DNA of 64,000 nucleotides from an uncultured Gemmatimonadota bacterium (GTDB taxonomy: Bacteria; Gemmatimonadota; Gemmatimonadetes; Gemmatimonadales; Gemmatimonadaceae). The position numbers and the translations under genes were made by a program. The stretch is taken from contig CAIRYG010000003.1 in the NCBI GenBank assembly GCA_903882745.1, positions 248,001 through 312,000 of the forward strand, given 5' to 3'. The notes below the pieces were generated by a model. It saw nothing but the letters and a program-made list of their open reading frames with translations. It ran no database searches and was not told where the DNA came from. Positions 54,111 through 63,492 of the stretch are shown here, in pieces; within the stretch, counting starts at the first letter, position 1, and every line of letters starts with the position of its first letter.

Positions 54111-56381
54111 ATGCTCGGATTCGCCTTAGCCCTGCAGATTATTGCCGTCACCGGCGTGACGCAGGGTGTAGACACCAGCACGTACAAAACACCGGCGCTT
54201 CGCGCGTTGGTGCTCGAAGCGGCGCGTATCAATCACCGCGTGCCGGCAACGCTCGGCCGCTATCATGCGCAGCTGGAAAGCGAAATCTCGATCGGCAAGA
54301 CGAATGGTGTCGGTGCAGAAAACTCCCTGACCCTCGAACAAGTCGCGAGCGATCTCACCTGGAATCGACTCGGCGAGTTTGAACAGCATGTGATTGGCTA
54401 CCGCCAGCAGGCGGCCGGCTTGCAGTTCTCAACACTCGGCGTGCTGCAGAACTCGTGGGCCGTGCCCTCGCTGTACGGCAATCGACTGGCGTTGCTTTTT
54501 GGGAGTGACACCGGGCGTCGAGGCATTGGCCGAGGCTCGAATGATCGTCGTACGATGTTTGCGGTGCACCCACTGAGCGACGATCGCGAGCGGTATTATC
54601 GCTATGCCGGCGGCGACACGATCCAAGAATTGAAAGTTGGCGACCGCACGATTCGGATTGTGCGCATCGACGTGGCGCCACATGGCGTGCTGCCCGCGCG
54701 CTCGGTGGTGTTCACCGGTGAAGTGGATCTCGACGTGGACCGCAAACATATCGTGCGGATGCGCGGCGCCTTTGCGGTGGCCGGCGATGAACCACAGGGT
54801 GCGCTGAATGGGATTCTCAAAGCCACGCGCCTCGAGGGAATCGCCTATGTGGAGCTGGTGAACAGCGAGGTCAATCAAGAGTTTTGGTTGCCGAGTTATC
54901 AGCGGTTTGAGGCACAGGCCACCGCGGCGGTGCTTGGCGATTCCAAGGCGGTGTTCCGGATTGTGTCACGATTCCGGAACTATGAAATCGAAACGCCAGC
55001 GCAGGCGCATCTCGCGGTGGCGGACACCCTGCGGTCGGCGGTACATGCGCTGACGAAAGCGACGCTGGATTCTTTGGCCAAGTACGGGACCTGGAACGAA
55101 GAAATCGGAGCAGCGACGTCAGCGACACATGCTGATGATTTCACGGATGTGTCTCCTGCGCGGTATCGTGGTGAAGGTCCGGGCAAGGTGGAGCTCCAAG
55201 GGGAGCGCCTCTCTGATTTTGTGCGCTTCAACAGAATTGAAGGGCTCTATACGGGCGCGGGTCTGACGTACCACGGCAATGCAACATTTCCCGGCTACGA
55301 TTTCCATCTGCAGGGTGGCTATGCCTGGACCGAGCAAACGCTTCGTGGTCGAGCAGCGGTAGAACTCAAGCGCGGTGCGTGGCGGTATGCCATTCGCGCT
55401 GGGCGCTCGCTCGACAACACCAATGACTTCCGCAACACCTTCGACTCTGCCGGATCAGTGGGTTCGTACTTTGGCCAGGATCAATACGACTATGTGAGTC
55501 GTGGTTTCGCCTTGGCCTCAGTACAGCGCGATCTGTTCGGCAGCGACGGGCGTGTGCGCCTTGAAAGTGGCTGGATGCGAGATGAGGCCACGGTGAACCA
55601 TGTGGGCTGGTCCCCGGTCAAAGGGAAACGCTATCTCCCGAATCGCACAATCGCTCCGGGTGATTACCTCCGCACGCAGTTGGTGTTTCAGTGGCATCCC
55701 GATGCGAACGCCGAGTATATGCGGACGGGGTGGGGGGCGCAGTTCAAGTATGTGCGCGGCGATGGCCAGGTAAAATTTCAGCGCCTTGAGGTTCGCGCGG
55801 AAGAGCGTGTGAATCGTGGGCGGTGGACGTACGCTGGGCGATTCGACGCCGGCACGATGTTGGGGAGCGATTTCCCTCCGCAGTATTTGTTTGAGGCCGG
55901 GAGTGAGAGCGGGCTCACCGGCTACAACTACAAGGAGTTCGTGGGAACCGAGGCGGCGCTTCTGCGCGGACTGGCGATGTACCGGCTTGGGGTGCTCGAA
56001 CAGCCGATTCGGCTCACGGAGCGCTTTTGGCTGCCCGGGATCGCGCCGGCCGTGTCATTCAGCATGCAGACTGTGTGGACCGCGATTCCTGGCGGTACCC
56101 CGGCGAGCATCGGGTTGAATGCACTCACAACGCCGCCGCCGTATAGCTGCTCGATTGCGTCGGCGGCGCGGTCGAACGTGCTTGGGATTGGAGAAACGTT
56201 CAATGCGGCGTCGAACGGCGCACCGTGCGCCACAGACTACACCGGCGTCGCGAGCCCGGCCCGCACGACTATTTCGGCAGGGCTGCGATTCTTTGGTGGC
56301 GCGTTCGGTGTCGTGATTGGCCGTCCGATCGACCACAGTGCCCCGTGGAAGCTCGACGTGCAGTTCGGACGGCTGTTCTAG
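54111..56381 (+). CDS. Outer-membrane beta-barrel protein (DUF5686/Omp85-like)
   Basis: A 756-residue exported protein with a short signal (MLGFALALQIIAVTGVTQG). The N-terminal half (to about 330) carries periplasmic regions with a VVFTGEVDLDVDRKHIVRMR strand pair. SDFVRFNRIEGLYTGAGLTY begins a predicted beta-barrel of alternating strands, and the C-terminal strand is KLDVQFGRLF with terminal Phe, the signal used by the BAM complex. The RFNRIEGLYTGAG segment matches DUF5686-type barrels. Its role (uptake, assembly or surface) is unknown. It follows the Tat peptidase gene by 12 bases, so they may be co-transcribed. Confidence 0.72.
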   Translation: MLGFALALQIIAVTGVTQGVDTSTYKTPALRALVLEAARINHRVPATLGRYHAQLESEISIGKTNGVGAENSLTLEQVASDLTWNRLGEFEQHVIGYRQQAAGLQFSTLGVLQNSWAVPSLYGNRLALLFGSDTGRRGIGRGSNDRRTMFAVHPLSDDRERYYRYAGGDTIQELKVGDRTIRIVRIDVAPHGVLPARSVVFTGEVDLDVDRKHIVRMRGAFAVAGDEPQGALNGILKATRLEGIAYVELVNSEVNQEFWLPSYQRFEAQATAAVLGDSKAVFRIVSRFRNYEIETPAQAHLAVADTLRSAVHALTKATLDSLAKYGTWNEEIGAATSATHADDFTDVSPARYRGEGPGKVELQGERLSDFVRFNRIEGLYTGAGLTYHGNATFPGYDFHLQGGYAWTEQTLRGRAAVELKRGAWRYAIRAGRSLDNTNDFRNTFDSAGSVGSYFGQDQYDYVSRGFALASVQRDLFGSDGRVRLESGWMRDEATVNHVGWSPVKGKRYLPNRTIAPGDYLRTQLVFQWHPDANAEYMRTGWGAQFKYVRGDGQVKFQRLEVRAEERVNRGRWTYAGRFDAGTMLGSDFPPQYLFEAGSESGLTGYNYKEFVGTEAALLRGLAMYRLGVLEQPIRLTERFWLPGIAPAVSFSMQTVWTAIPGGTPASIGLNALTTPPPYSCSIASAARSNVLGIGETFNAASNGAPCATDYTGVASPARTTISAGLRFFGGAFGVVIGRPIDHSAPWKLDVQFGRLF

Positions 56382-56390
56382 GCGGCTTCT

Positions 56391-57359
56391 CTAGAACTCG
56401 CCGATGAACCCGATCTCGGGTTCGAGCCGCTCGCTGAACTTCTCGAACACGGCGTGTTGGGCATGGGCGATCAGCGCGCGGACATCGGCCGCGGTCGCCC
56501 CGCCCAGATTGACCATGATATTGGCGTGGATATGCGAGATCTGCGCCCCGCCAATCCGGTGGCCCTTGAGGCCGAGTTGATCAATGAGCCGCCCAGCGCC
56601 CACCCCTTCGATCTTCTTGAAAATCGACCCGGCGCTCGGATGTACATCCAGCCAAGGATGCCGCGACCCGCGCCAGCTCAGGTTCTCCTGGAGCACGCGG
56701 TGCATCGCGAACGGGTCCCCGGGCGCGAGCTTGAAGGTCACCGCCAGGGCGATCTCCCCCGAGCCATGCAGGCGGCTCGTGTCGTAGCCAAAGGCCATCT
56801 CCTCGCCGCTGACGGTGCGTCGAGCGCCGTCGGCCAGCAGCAGCTCCACCGACTCCACGACCTCGGCGATAAACATCGTCCGTTCACGCTCAGGGGCCGG
56901 CGACAGGAAGTGCAGGTTCTGCCAGACCGCCCCACCGACGGTGCTCGGGATCCCCACGTAGTGTTCCAGCCCGGAGAGCCCCTTCCCGACCGCGATTTTG
57001 ATCAGATTAGCGACAGACGTGCCGCTCTCCGCCCGAACGCGGTCCGGGGCGGGAAACTCTACGTGTCCCGCAGTGTTTCTAATAACGAGCCCACGGAATC
57101 CCTTATCGCCGACCAGGATATTGGCCCCGAGGCCCAGCACGAACCAGGGGATCCCGGCCGAACGGGCCGCGGTCACAGCGCTGGCGAGTTCGTCTGCCGT
57201 GGTGGCATCGTATAGGAGGTCTGCGGGCCCGCCAATCTTGAACGAGGTATACGGGGCCAGCGGAACAGCAGTACGCAGTTGCTCAACGGCGATCGCGCCG
57301 CGGAGCGCTTCACGCATCGCGTCGGTGGATTTGGCCGGGGCGGAGACTTCACGGGACAT
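56391..57359 (-). CDS. murB: UDP-N-acetylenolpyruvoylglucosamine reductase
   Basis: Reduces UDP-GlcNAc-enolpyruvate to UDP-MurNAc in peptidoglycan synthesis. The FAD-binding part has TSFKIGGPADLLYDA and FVLGLGANILVGDKGFRGLV; the catalytic serine is in HPSAGSIFKK and the C-terminal glutamate in LEPEIGFIGEF. 322 residues from ATG 57359; an internal ATG 57317 would also leave the core whole. No other mur gene is adjacent. Its start codon overlaps the start codon of the divergent M16 gene in a CATG. Confidence 0.96.
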   Translation of the reverse strand: MSREVSAPAKSTDAMREALRGAIAVEQLRTAVPLAPYTSFKIGGPADLLYDATTADELASAVTAARSAGIPWFVLGLGANILVGDKGFRGLVIRNTAGHVEFPAPDRVRAESGTSVANLIKIAVGKGLSGLEHYVGIPSTVGGAVWQNLHFLSPAPERERTMFIAEVVESVELLLADGARRTVSGEEMAFGYDTSRLHGSGEIALAVTFKLAPGDPFAMHRVLQENLSWRGSRHPWLDVHPSAGSIFKKIEGVGAGRLIDQLGLKGHRIGGAQISHIHANIMVNLGGATAADVRALIAHAQHAVFEKFSERLEPEIGFIGEF

Positions 57360-58797
57360 GATGAAGGAAATCAACAAGCGCTGGCGTCGGATTGCCAGCG
57401 CAACGACCATCTTCGCGGGTTCTGTGCTGGCAGCGCTGGCGGCCGATACACTCGCCGCCGTGCCGGCTCAGGCTCAGCGCGCCGAGCTGGAAAAGGTGAT
57501 CCAGCGCAAGGTGCTCCCGAACGGCCTCGAAGTGATTGTCTTTGAGTCGCACGGGGTTCCGATTGTGACCGCCGAGATCACGGTGCGGAACGGAAGCTTT
57601 ACCCAGACGCCGGAATACGCCGGGCTCGCGCACCTCTACGAGCATATGTACTTCAAGGCCAACGACCAGTTTCCAAACCCCGATCAGTACATCGATCGTG
57701 CGTCGGAACTCGGTGCGGTGTTCAATGCGAGCACGCGCGAGGAGCAGGTGAATTACTTTCTCACCCTCTCGTCAGATTCGCTCGAGCCCGGACTCAAGTT
57801 CCTGGTGGCACCGCTCCTTGCGCCAAAATTTCGCCCTGACGAGCTCGAACGTGAGCGCCAGGTGGTGATCGGTGAGTACGACCGCAATGAGTCGTCCCCG
57901 TTTTTCCGCCTCGAAGAAGCAATGGGAAAGAAGCTCTGGACCACCGAGTGGAGCCGCAAAAATGTTATTGGCGACCGCAAGGTGATTAGCACCACCACGC
58001 CAGACAAAATGCGGGCGATTCGCGATCTGTACTACGTCCCGAACAACTCGGTGCTGATCATTACCGGCGACGTCAATCCGACCGCGGCGTTCGCGCTCGC
58101 TGAGCGGATTTTCACGCCGTGGAAGCGCGGCGACGATCCATTTGTGAAAGCGCCCGTACCGTCGATTCCGCCGCTCACGAAGAGTGAGGGAGTGATTGTC
58201 GAAGAGGATGTGAACGCTGTTAGTGTTGTGATTCAGTGGCACGGCCCGAGTGTCCGGAAGGACGAAGCGGCGACGTTTGTTGCTGACGTTTACTCGGATG
58301 TGCTGAATAATCAACAGTCGCGCTTCCAGAAAAAGTTGGTGGACAGCGGGCTCTGGCAGGGTGTGGCGGTGAACTACTACACACTCGACAACGTTGGTCC
58401 GATTTCTGTGAGTGGGCAAACGTCAGCCGAAAAACTACGACCGGCGATGGCTGCGCTCTACAAGGAACTTGAAGCGTCCACCAAGCCTGGCTATTTCACG
58501 CAGGAAGAACTTGAAGCCACCAAGGCATCGCGCGCCGTGTCGAGCGCTTTCGGTCGCGAGAAGGCCAGCGACTTCTCCCACACGATCGGCTTCTGGTGGG
58601 CGGCCTCAGGACTTGAGTACTACATGAAATACGTCGACGAAATGGCCAAGCGTACCCCCGCAGATCTTCGGAGCTACGCCACCAAGTACATCATCGGCAA
58701 GCCACATATTGTTGGTGTCATGATGACCCCCGCCGATCGCGCCAAGCTCAAGCTCACGCCTGACGAGCTCGCTCGGCTCGGGGAGACGGTACCATGA
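57358..58797 (+). CDS. M16 family zinc metallopeptidase, exported, catalytic subunit
   Basis: A 479-residue peptidase. A signal peptide (RRIASATTIFAGSVLAALAA, cut near AQAQRAELE) precedes the M16 domains. HLYEH at residues 92-96 is the inverted zinc motif, and the later glutamate (in VVIGEYDRNE) the third ligand, so this member should be active. The next M16 gene, which lacks the motif, overlaps its stop as ATGA. Together they resemble the periplasmic PqqL/processing-peptidase pairs. Start could be ATG 57358 or 57361; the first overlaps murB's start by two bases. Confidence 0.94.
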   Translation: MMKEINKRWRRIASATTIFAGSVLAALAADTLAAVPAQAQRAELEKVIQRKVLPNGLEVIVFESHGVPIVTAEITVRNGSFTQTPEYAGLAHLYEHMYFKANDQFPNPDQYIDRASELGAVFNASTREEQVNYFLTLSSDSLEPGLKFLVAPLLAPKFRPDELERERQVVIGEYDRNESSPFFRLEEAMGKKLWTTEWSRKNVIGDRKVISTTTPDKMRAIRDLYYVPNNSVLIITGDVNPTAAFALAERIFTPWKRGDDPFVKAPVPSIPPLTKSEGVIVEEDVNAVSVVIQWHGPSVRKDEAATFVADVYSDVLNNQQSRFQKKLVDSGLWQGVAVNYYTLDNVGPISVSGQTSAEKLRPAMAALYKELEASTKPGYFTQEELEATKASRAVSSAFGREKASDFSHTIGFWWAASGLEYYMKYVDEMAKRTPADLRSYATKYIIGKPHIVGVMMTPADRAKLKLTPDELARLGETVP

Positions 58798-60095
58798 AGC
58801 GTTTCTTGCTGAGTGTCGTATTGCTGTTCGTCGCGGTCCCAGGTGGCGCGCAGATTCAACGCGACACCGCGACGACGAGCTACACCGTCTCCGGCGTGAA
58901 AGTCATTCATCGACGCACGAATACGTCGATCGTCGTTGCGAATCTGTATCTGCTTGGTGGTGCGCGGCAGCTTACCCCCGCGACCTCGGGGATTGAGACC
59001 TTCTTGCTTGCGGTGACCGAGCGTGGCACCAAGGGCTATTCCCGAGATGTGCTGCGCCGCGCAATGGCGCGCACTGGGAGCGAGATCGGTGTGAGCCCTA
59101 AAGAAGATTGGACCGTCTTCGGGCTTCGCACCACCAAGACCGAGCTCGACTCGTCCTGGGCGATTTTCGCCGATCGCCTCATGCGCCCGAACATCGACAC
59201 GAGCGATGTCGAGTTCATTCGTGATCAACTCGTCACGGGGATTCGTCAGCGGGCCGATAGCCCCGACGCCACGCTGGATTACCTCGCGGACAGCATCACG
59301 TTCGCGGGATCTCCCTTTGCGCTGGATCCTGTTGGGTCGGCCGCATCAGTTGCCAAGATCACCACTGCGCAACTTCGGGCGTATCACAAGAATGCGTTTG
59401 TGACGTCGCGCATGATGCTCGTTGTTGTGGGCGATGTGTCGCGCGAGAAGATCGAAGCATTGGTCAACAGGAGCATTGGCAAGCTTCCCGCCGGAACCTA
59501 TGCCTGGACCGCACCCGATACACTCGCCACGGCTCGGGCCGATGTGGTGTTTCTGCGCCGCCAGCTCCCGACGAATTATTTGCAAGGCTATTTCCTCGGT
59601 CCACGCGCCGATTCTCCCGATGCGGCGCCACTGCGTGTCGCCGCCGCGGTACTCTCTGGGCGGCTCTTCAGTGAGATTCGCAGCAAGCGGAATCTGACCT
59701 ACGCGGTGTCGTCAAGTTTCCGCGATCACGGAATCACGACGATCGGGTTGTATGTGACCACGAATGATCCCGAGCAGACCGTGTCCATTATGCGCAACGA
59801 AGTGCGGGCGCTCAAAGATCTCACGATCAACACGCAACTCCTGCGCCCGTTGATTCAGCAGTTCATTACCGAGTACTTCCTCGAAAACGAAACGATCGGG
59901 GCGCAGGCAGATTTCTTGGCGCGCAATCAGTTGTATCGCGGGGACTTCCGCGCAGCCGAACGGTTCGTCCAAGACCTGCGCAATGTGACGGGTTCTGATA
60001 TTCAACGCGTGATGCGCCGCTATTTCCAGAACGTCCGATGGGCGTACATCGGCGAGCCGTCGAAGATCCGCCGCGAACGGCTGCTCGATTTTTGA
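58794..60095 (+). CDS. M16 family protein, non-catalytic partner
   Basis: A 433-residue exported M16 homologue (signal MKRFLLSVVLLFVAVPGGAQ). At the zinc-motif position it reads TSGIETFLLAVTERGTKGYS, with no HxxEH, so it should not be catalytic. The C-terminal half is a normal M16 structural domain (SGRLFSEIRSKRNLTYAVSS, a substrate-binding Arg-Tyr pair). Such partners close the chamber around substrate in heterodimers. Its ATG overlaps the upstream stop, so equal production is expected. Confidence 0.92.
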   Translation: MKRFLLSVVLLFVAVPGGAQIQRDTATTSYTVSGVKVIHRRTNTSIVVANLYLLGGARQLTPATSGIETFLLAVTERGTKGYSRDVLRRAMARTGSEIGVSPKEDWTVFGLRTTKTELDSSWAIFADRLMRPNIDTSDVEFIRDQLVTGIRQRADSPDATLDYLADSITFAGSPFALDPVGSAASVAKITTAQLRAYHKNAFVTSRMMLVVVGDVSREKIEALVNRSIGKLPAGTYAWTAPDTLATARADVVFLRRQLPTNYLQGYFLGPRADSPDAAPLRVAAAVLSGRLFSEIRSKRNLTYAVSSSFRDHGITTIGLYVTTNDPEQTVSIMRNEVRALKDLTINTQLLRPLIQQFITEYFLENETIGAQADFLARNQLYRGDFRAAERFVQDLRNVTGSDIQRVMRRYFQNVRWAYIGEPSKIRRERLLDF

Positions 60096-60102
60096 GTGAC
60101 GC

Positions 60103-60693
60103 TTAGCGCGCCCGCGCTCTGAGCACGTCCCGCACGCCGTCGAGGGAGCCCCCGACGGCGTGCAGTGCAACCAGGGCATGATAGATCAAGTCAGCCGCCT
60201 CTTCCGTCGCGCGCGCGACATCACCATCGGCACACGCCGTGACGAACTCACTCGATTCTTCGCCAATCTTCTTGAGCCGAAGATTTCGGTCCGCAAACAA
60301 CTTGGCCGTGTAACTCGCCCCCGCGTCGGCGCCACGACGCGACGCAATCGTCTCGTCGAGCTCCCCCAGTTCCTCAGCGGCGCCATCACCAAAGCAGGTA
60401 GCGGCGCCTGTGTGACAGGCGGGGCCCGCCGATACGACGCGGGCGAGGATTGCATCGCGGTCACAGTCGGCAGTCAGCGATACGACACGCTGCACATTCC
60501 CGCTCGTGGCACCCTTGTGCCAGAGTCCACGCGTGCGCGAATGGTAGTGCATCTCGCCGGTCGTCAACGTCTGCTCGAGTGCTTCACGGTCAGCAAAGGC
60601 GATCATGAGGACTTGGCCTGAGCGGGCGTCCTGTGTGACGACACTCACGAACCCGTTTCCTTTGGCGAAGTCCAGCGACGTGAGATCAAGCAT
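60103..60693 (-). CDS. hisI: Bifunctional phosphoribosyl-AMP cyclohydrolase / phosphoribosyl-ATP pyrophosphatase
   Basis: Catalyses histidine steps 2 and 3. The N-terminal cyclohydrolase half (about 1-105) has the Mg site DCDRD and zinc cysteines CHTGAATCF; the C-terminal pyrophosphatase half has KKIGEESSEFVTACADGD and EEAADLIYHALVALHAVG. The HisIE fusion of 196 residues is the common form. Its ATG lies eight bases inside the 3' end of hisN. Last gene of the his cluster; it is convergent with the M16 partner gene. Confidence 0.96.
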   Translation of the reverse strand: MLDLTSLDFAKGNGFVSVVTQDARSGQVLMIAFADREALEQTLTTGEMHYHSRTRGLWHKGATSGNVQRVVSLTADCDRDAILARVVSAGPACHTGAATCFGDGAAEELGELDETIASRRGADAGASYTAKLFADRNLRLKKIGEESSEFVTACADGDVARATEEAADLIYHALVALHAVGGSLDGVRDVLRARAR

Positions 60694-61468
60694 TGGCGCT
60701 CGTGAGCAGAGCCCGCGCTTCCTGAGCGAGGGCTGCGTTAGTAGCGATAGCGTGTCCGCCGAACGGCGTTGCCGCGCCACTGATATCCGTAAACACACCA
60801 CCTGCTTCCGTGATAATCGGCTGAAAGCAGGCCACATCCCACGCATTCGCAATCGGATCGATCATGACGTCCGCGCGTCCCGTCGCGACCAAGAGATACC
60901 CGTAGGCATCGCCCCAGCTGCGGCACACCCCGGCGGCTTGTGAGAGACGATCCCACCCTGCTGCAGTAATGGGCGCGCAGATGGTGCGCGGGTCGGTGAT
61001 CAACACCGTTCCCTCGCTGAGCACCGACGTGGTACTTACCTGGGCGCGACTCCCATTGTGCCACGCGCCACAACCATTGGCCGCGACCAGTGATTCACCA
61101 ACGGCCGGAAAGTTCGCCGCCCCGGCGAGTACGGTGTCACCCTCAACGACAGCGACCAACGAACCCCAGAGCGGAACCCCACGAACAAAGGCCTTAGTCC
61201 CGTCAATTGGGTCAATGATCCAGCGACGTCCAGTCTGACCACGAATCTCGCCAAACTCCTCGCCGAGCACCGCATCGCCCGGAAATCGCGCATTGATCCA
61301 GGCGCGGACTGCGGCTTCAGCGCCGCGGTCCGCAATCGTGACGGGGCTTCCGTCCTCTTTGGTCTCTACCGCGACGCCGGTGCGATAGTGCCGCAGTGCG
61401 AAGTCGGCCGCCAGCGCTGCCGCCTCACTCGCGGCCTGCATGAGCGATTCAATCGGCACGCGCGTCAT
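60686..61468 (-). CDS. hisN: Histidinol-phosphatase, inositol monophosphatase family
   Basis: A 260-residue IMPase-fold phosphatase. [20 protein letters not shown] followed by [11 protein letters not shown] carries the Mg-binding Glu and D-P-I-D-G-T motif; the C-terminal [18 protein letters not shown] supplies the last aspartate. Position inside the his cluster, overlapping hisF by an ATGA junction, argues for histidinol phosphate as substrate (HisN type), replacing the unrelated HisB N-terminal phosphatase or PHP-type HisK. Inositol phosphate activity cannot be excluded from sequence alone. Confidence 0.9.
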   Translation of the reverse strand: MTRVPIESLMQAASEAAALAADFALRHYRTGVAVETKEDGSPVTIADRGAEAAVRAWINARFPGDAVLGEEFGEIRGQTGRRWIIDPIDGTKAFVRGVPLWGSLVAVVEGDTVLAGAANFPAVGESLVAANGCGAWHNGSRAQVSTTSVLSEGTVLITDPRTICAPITAAGWDRLSQAAGVCRSWGDAYGYLLVATGRADVMIDPIANAWDVACFQPIITEAGGVFTDISGAATPFGGHAIATNAALAQEARALLTSANA

Positions 61469-62232
61469 GCGGCGACCTGTCGTACGGGAATGGTTGCATC
61501 GCGCATCGCGCCCTTGAGTGCTGCGATGCTCGTGACGCCATCATGGAGAATGCCGGCAACGAGGGCCGCATCGGCCTCCCCTGCGAGAATCGCGTCGCAC
61601 ACATGGCTGGCATTGCCAGCACCACCACTCGCGATGACCGGCACAGACACCGCGTGCACAATCGCCCGAGTCAGCTCGAGATCGTAGCCGTCGCGTGCGC
61701 CATCGCGATCAATGCTTGTCAGCAAAATCTCCCCTGCCCCGCGCGCAACAACCTCCCGTGCCCACGCAACAGCATCGAGTGCGGTCGCGGTGCGGCCGCC
61801 GGCGGTATACACCCGCCACCCAGTTCCCTCGCGCTTGGCGTCGATGCTCGCCACCACACATTGTGTCCCAAAGCGCTCCGCGCCCGCGGTGAAAATCGAC
61901 GGATCGCGCACCCCTGCCGAATTCACCGCCACTTTGTCCGCGCCCGCGCGCAGCGCGAGGCCGATGTCCTCGACCGTGCGAATCCCTCCACCGATTGTCA
62001 GTGGAATAAACAACCGCTCCGCCGTGCGCCGCGCTAACTCAAACAAGGTCGCGCGCTCCTCATGCGTGGCCGTGATGTCCAGAAAGACGAGCTCGTCGGC
62101 TCCCTCGCGCTCGTAGCGCTCCGCAAGCTCCACGGGATCGCCCACATCGCGCAGGCCCACAAAGCCCGTGCCCTTCACCACGCGCCCGGCTTGTACATCA
62201 AGGCACACAATCAACCGCCGCGTCAGACTCAC
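61465..62232 (-). CDS. hisF: Imidazole glycerol phosphate synthase, cyclase subunit
   Basis: A 255-residue TIM barrel that forms IGP and AICAR from PRFAR with ammonia from His[21 protein letters not shown] has the catalytic Asp11-equivalent, [20 protein letters not shown] the Asp130-equivalent, and [14 protein letters not shown] a phosphate site. GTG 62232 overlaps the hisB stop as GTGA and gives the standard length; an extension to 62310 lies inside hisB. hisH is upstream at the right end of the window. Confidence 0.97.
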   Translation of the reverse strand: MSLTRRLIVCLDVQAGRVVKGTGFVGLRDVGDPVELAERYEREGADELVFLDITATHEERATLFELARRTAERLFIPLTIGGGIRTVEDIGLALRAGADKVAVNSAGVRDPSIFTAGAERFGTQCVVASIDAKREGTGWRVYTAGGRTATALDAVAWAREVVARGAGEILLTSIDRDGARDGYDLELTRAIVHAVSVPVIASGGAGNASHVCDAILAGEADAALVAGILHDGVTSIAALKGAMRDATIPVRQVAA

Positions 62233-62780
62233 GGCGCGCCCTGCTGCACCGACACCGAGCCCTTGGTGCTGAAGACACTCCCGGTATCCGTGAGTGCCTG
62301 ACGCAAGCAAAATCCGAGTGCTTTGAATGCCGCCTCAACAATGTGATGCCGGTCCTTTCCTCGGAACACCCGAATGTGCAGCGTAAACCGCGCGGCATCG
62401 CAGAACGAACGGAACCAATGCTCATACAACGAACTCGGCACGGGCCCCTGATAAAAGGGCCGGCCACCAGCGTCGAGCACCGCCTGCACGAGCGCTTCAT
62501 CCATTGGGACGGTGCGCTCCCCGTAGCGCGCCGCACCCACGGGGACGATGCCCGCAATCGCTTGTCCCACGGTGAGCGCAACATCTTCAACAATGTGATG
62601 CCGAAGATCACCCGTCGCCGTCACGGTGAGGTCTACGCCACTGTACTTCGCGAGCGCGGTGAGCATGTGATCAAGGAACGGCACGGTGGTGCTGACCGTC
62701 GCGACGCCCGTGCCAATGCGCGCTTCCACACGGATCGTGGTCTCCTTGGTCGCACGTTCCACCACAGATGTCGGGTTCAT
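62229..62780 (-). CDS. hisB: Imidazoleglycerol-phosphate dehydratase
   Basis: A 183-residue monofunctional IGPD for histidine step 6. The two Mn-binding HHxxE motifs are present as [16 protein letters not shown] and [14 protein letters not shown], with [15 protein letters not shown] also typical. There is no N-terminal phosphatase domain, consistent with a separate hisN. Overlaps hisA by four bases (ATGA) and hisF by GTGA. Confidence 0.97.
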   Translation of the reverse strand: MNPTSVVERATKETTIRVEARIGTGVATVSTTVPFLDHMLTALAKYSGVDLTVTATGDLRHHIVEDVALTVGQAIAGIVPVGAARYGERTVPMDEALVQAVLDAGGRPFYQGPVPSSLYEHWFRSFCDAARFTLHIRVFRGKDRHHIVEAAFKALGFCLRQALTDTGSVFSTKGSVSVQQGAP

Positions 62781-63490
62781 CGTCCGAACTCCTCCGCGAC
62801 GGCGCGCGGGTCGAGGATGCCCGTGTACAGGGCCATGCCGAGCACTGCGCCGGCGACACCCATGTCATCGAGCGCACGCATTTCACCAATCGACGCGATG
62901 CCGCCGGACGCAAAGACCGGATGCGAACTCGCGTCCACCACGTCCTCCATCAAGCGCATATCGGTGCCGCCCATCAACCCCTCGCGATGCACGGCGGTCA
63001 CCAAGAACCCCGCGAGCGGCAACGCCGAGAACTCGTCCACGAAGTCCACCACACGGATACTCGTGTCCTTGGCCCAGCCTCGCGTGGTGATTTTCCGCTC
63101 GCGCACATCTGCAGCCACAATGATGTGCCCAGGGTGCGCATCGGCAATCTCAATGAGCCAATCGGTCTCCTCGATTGCCCGTGTCCCCACGACGACAAAC
63201 CGCGCACCGTCGTCCAGCAACTCCTGCACGCGTTCAGCGGTGCGAACGCCACCACCCACCTGCGCTGGCGCTTCGTCGTCCTCGAGGAGCGCGCGGATTG
63301 CAGCGTGATTGTTGCCACGATTCGTCGCAGCGTCGAGATCGACGCAGTGTAGACGAGTGAAGCCGGTGCGTACCCACTCGCGCGCCACCTCAATTGGATT
63401 CTCGAGTCGCACGACCTCGTTGGCGTAGTCGCCACCAACAAGCTGCACAACTTTCCCTTCACGCAAATCAATGGCTGGAATGGCCAACAT
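62777..63490 (-). CDS. hisA: ProFAR isomerase
   Basis: A 237-residue TIM barrel that isomerises ProFAR to PRFAR. IPAIDLREGKVVQLVGGDYA has the catalytic Asp8-equivalent; LHCVDLDAATNRGNNH, VGGGVRTAERVQELLDDGA and VTAVHREGLMGGTDMRLMED (Asp-equivalent region) follow the family, as does FASGGIASIGEM. The usual DxD/T of the second catalytic site reads HREGL here, with the expected acidic residue displaced. Two bases after the hisH stop. Confidence 0.95.
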   Translation of the reverse strand: MLAIPAIDLREGKVVQLVGGDYANEVVRLENPIEVAREWVRTGFTRLHCVDLDAATNRGNNHAAIRALLEDDEAPAQVGGGVRTAERVQELLDDGARFVVVGTRAIEETDWLIEIADAHPGHIIVAADVRERKITTRGWAKDTSIRVVDFVDEFSALPLAGFLVTAVHREGLMGGTDMRLMEDVVDASSHPVFASGGIASIGEMRALDDMGVAGAVLGMALYTGILDPRAVAEEFGR

Positions 63491-63492
63491 GG

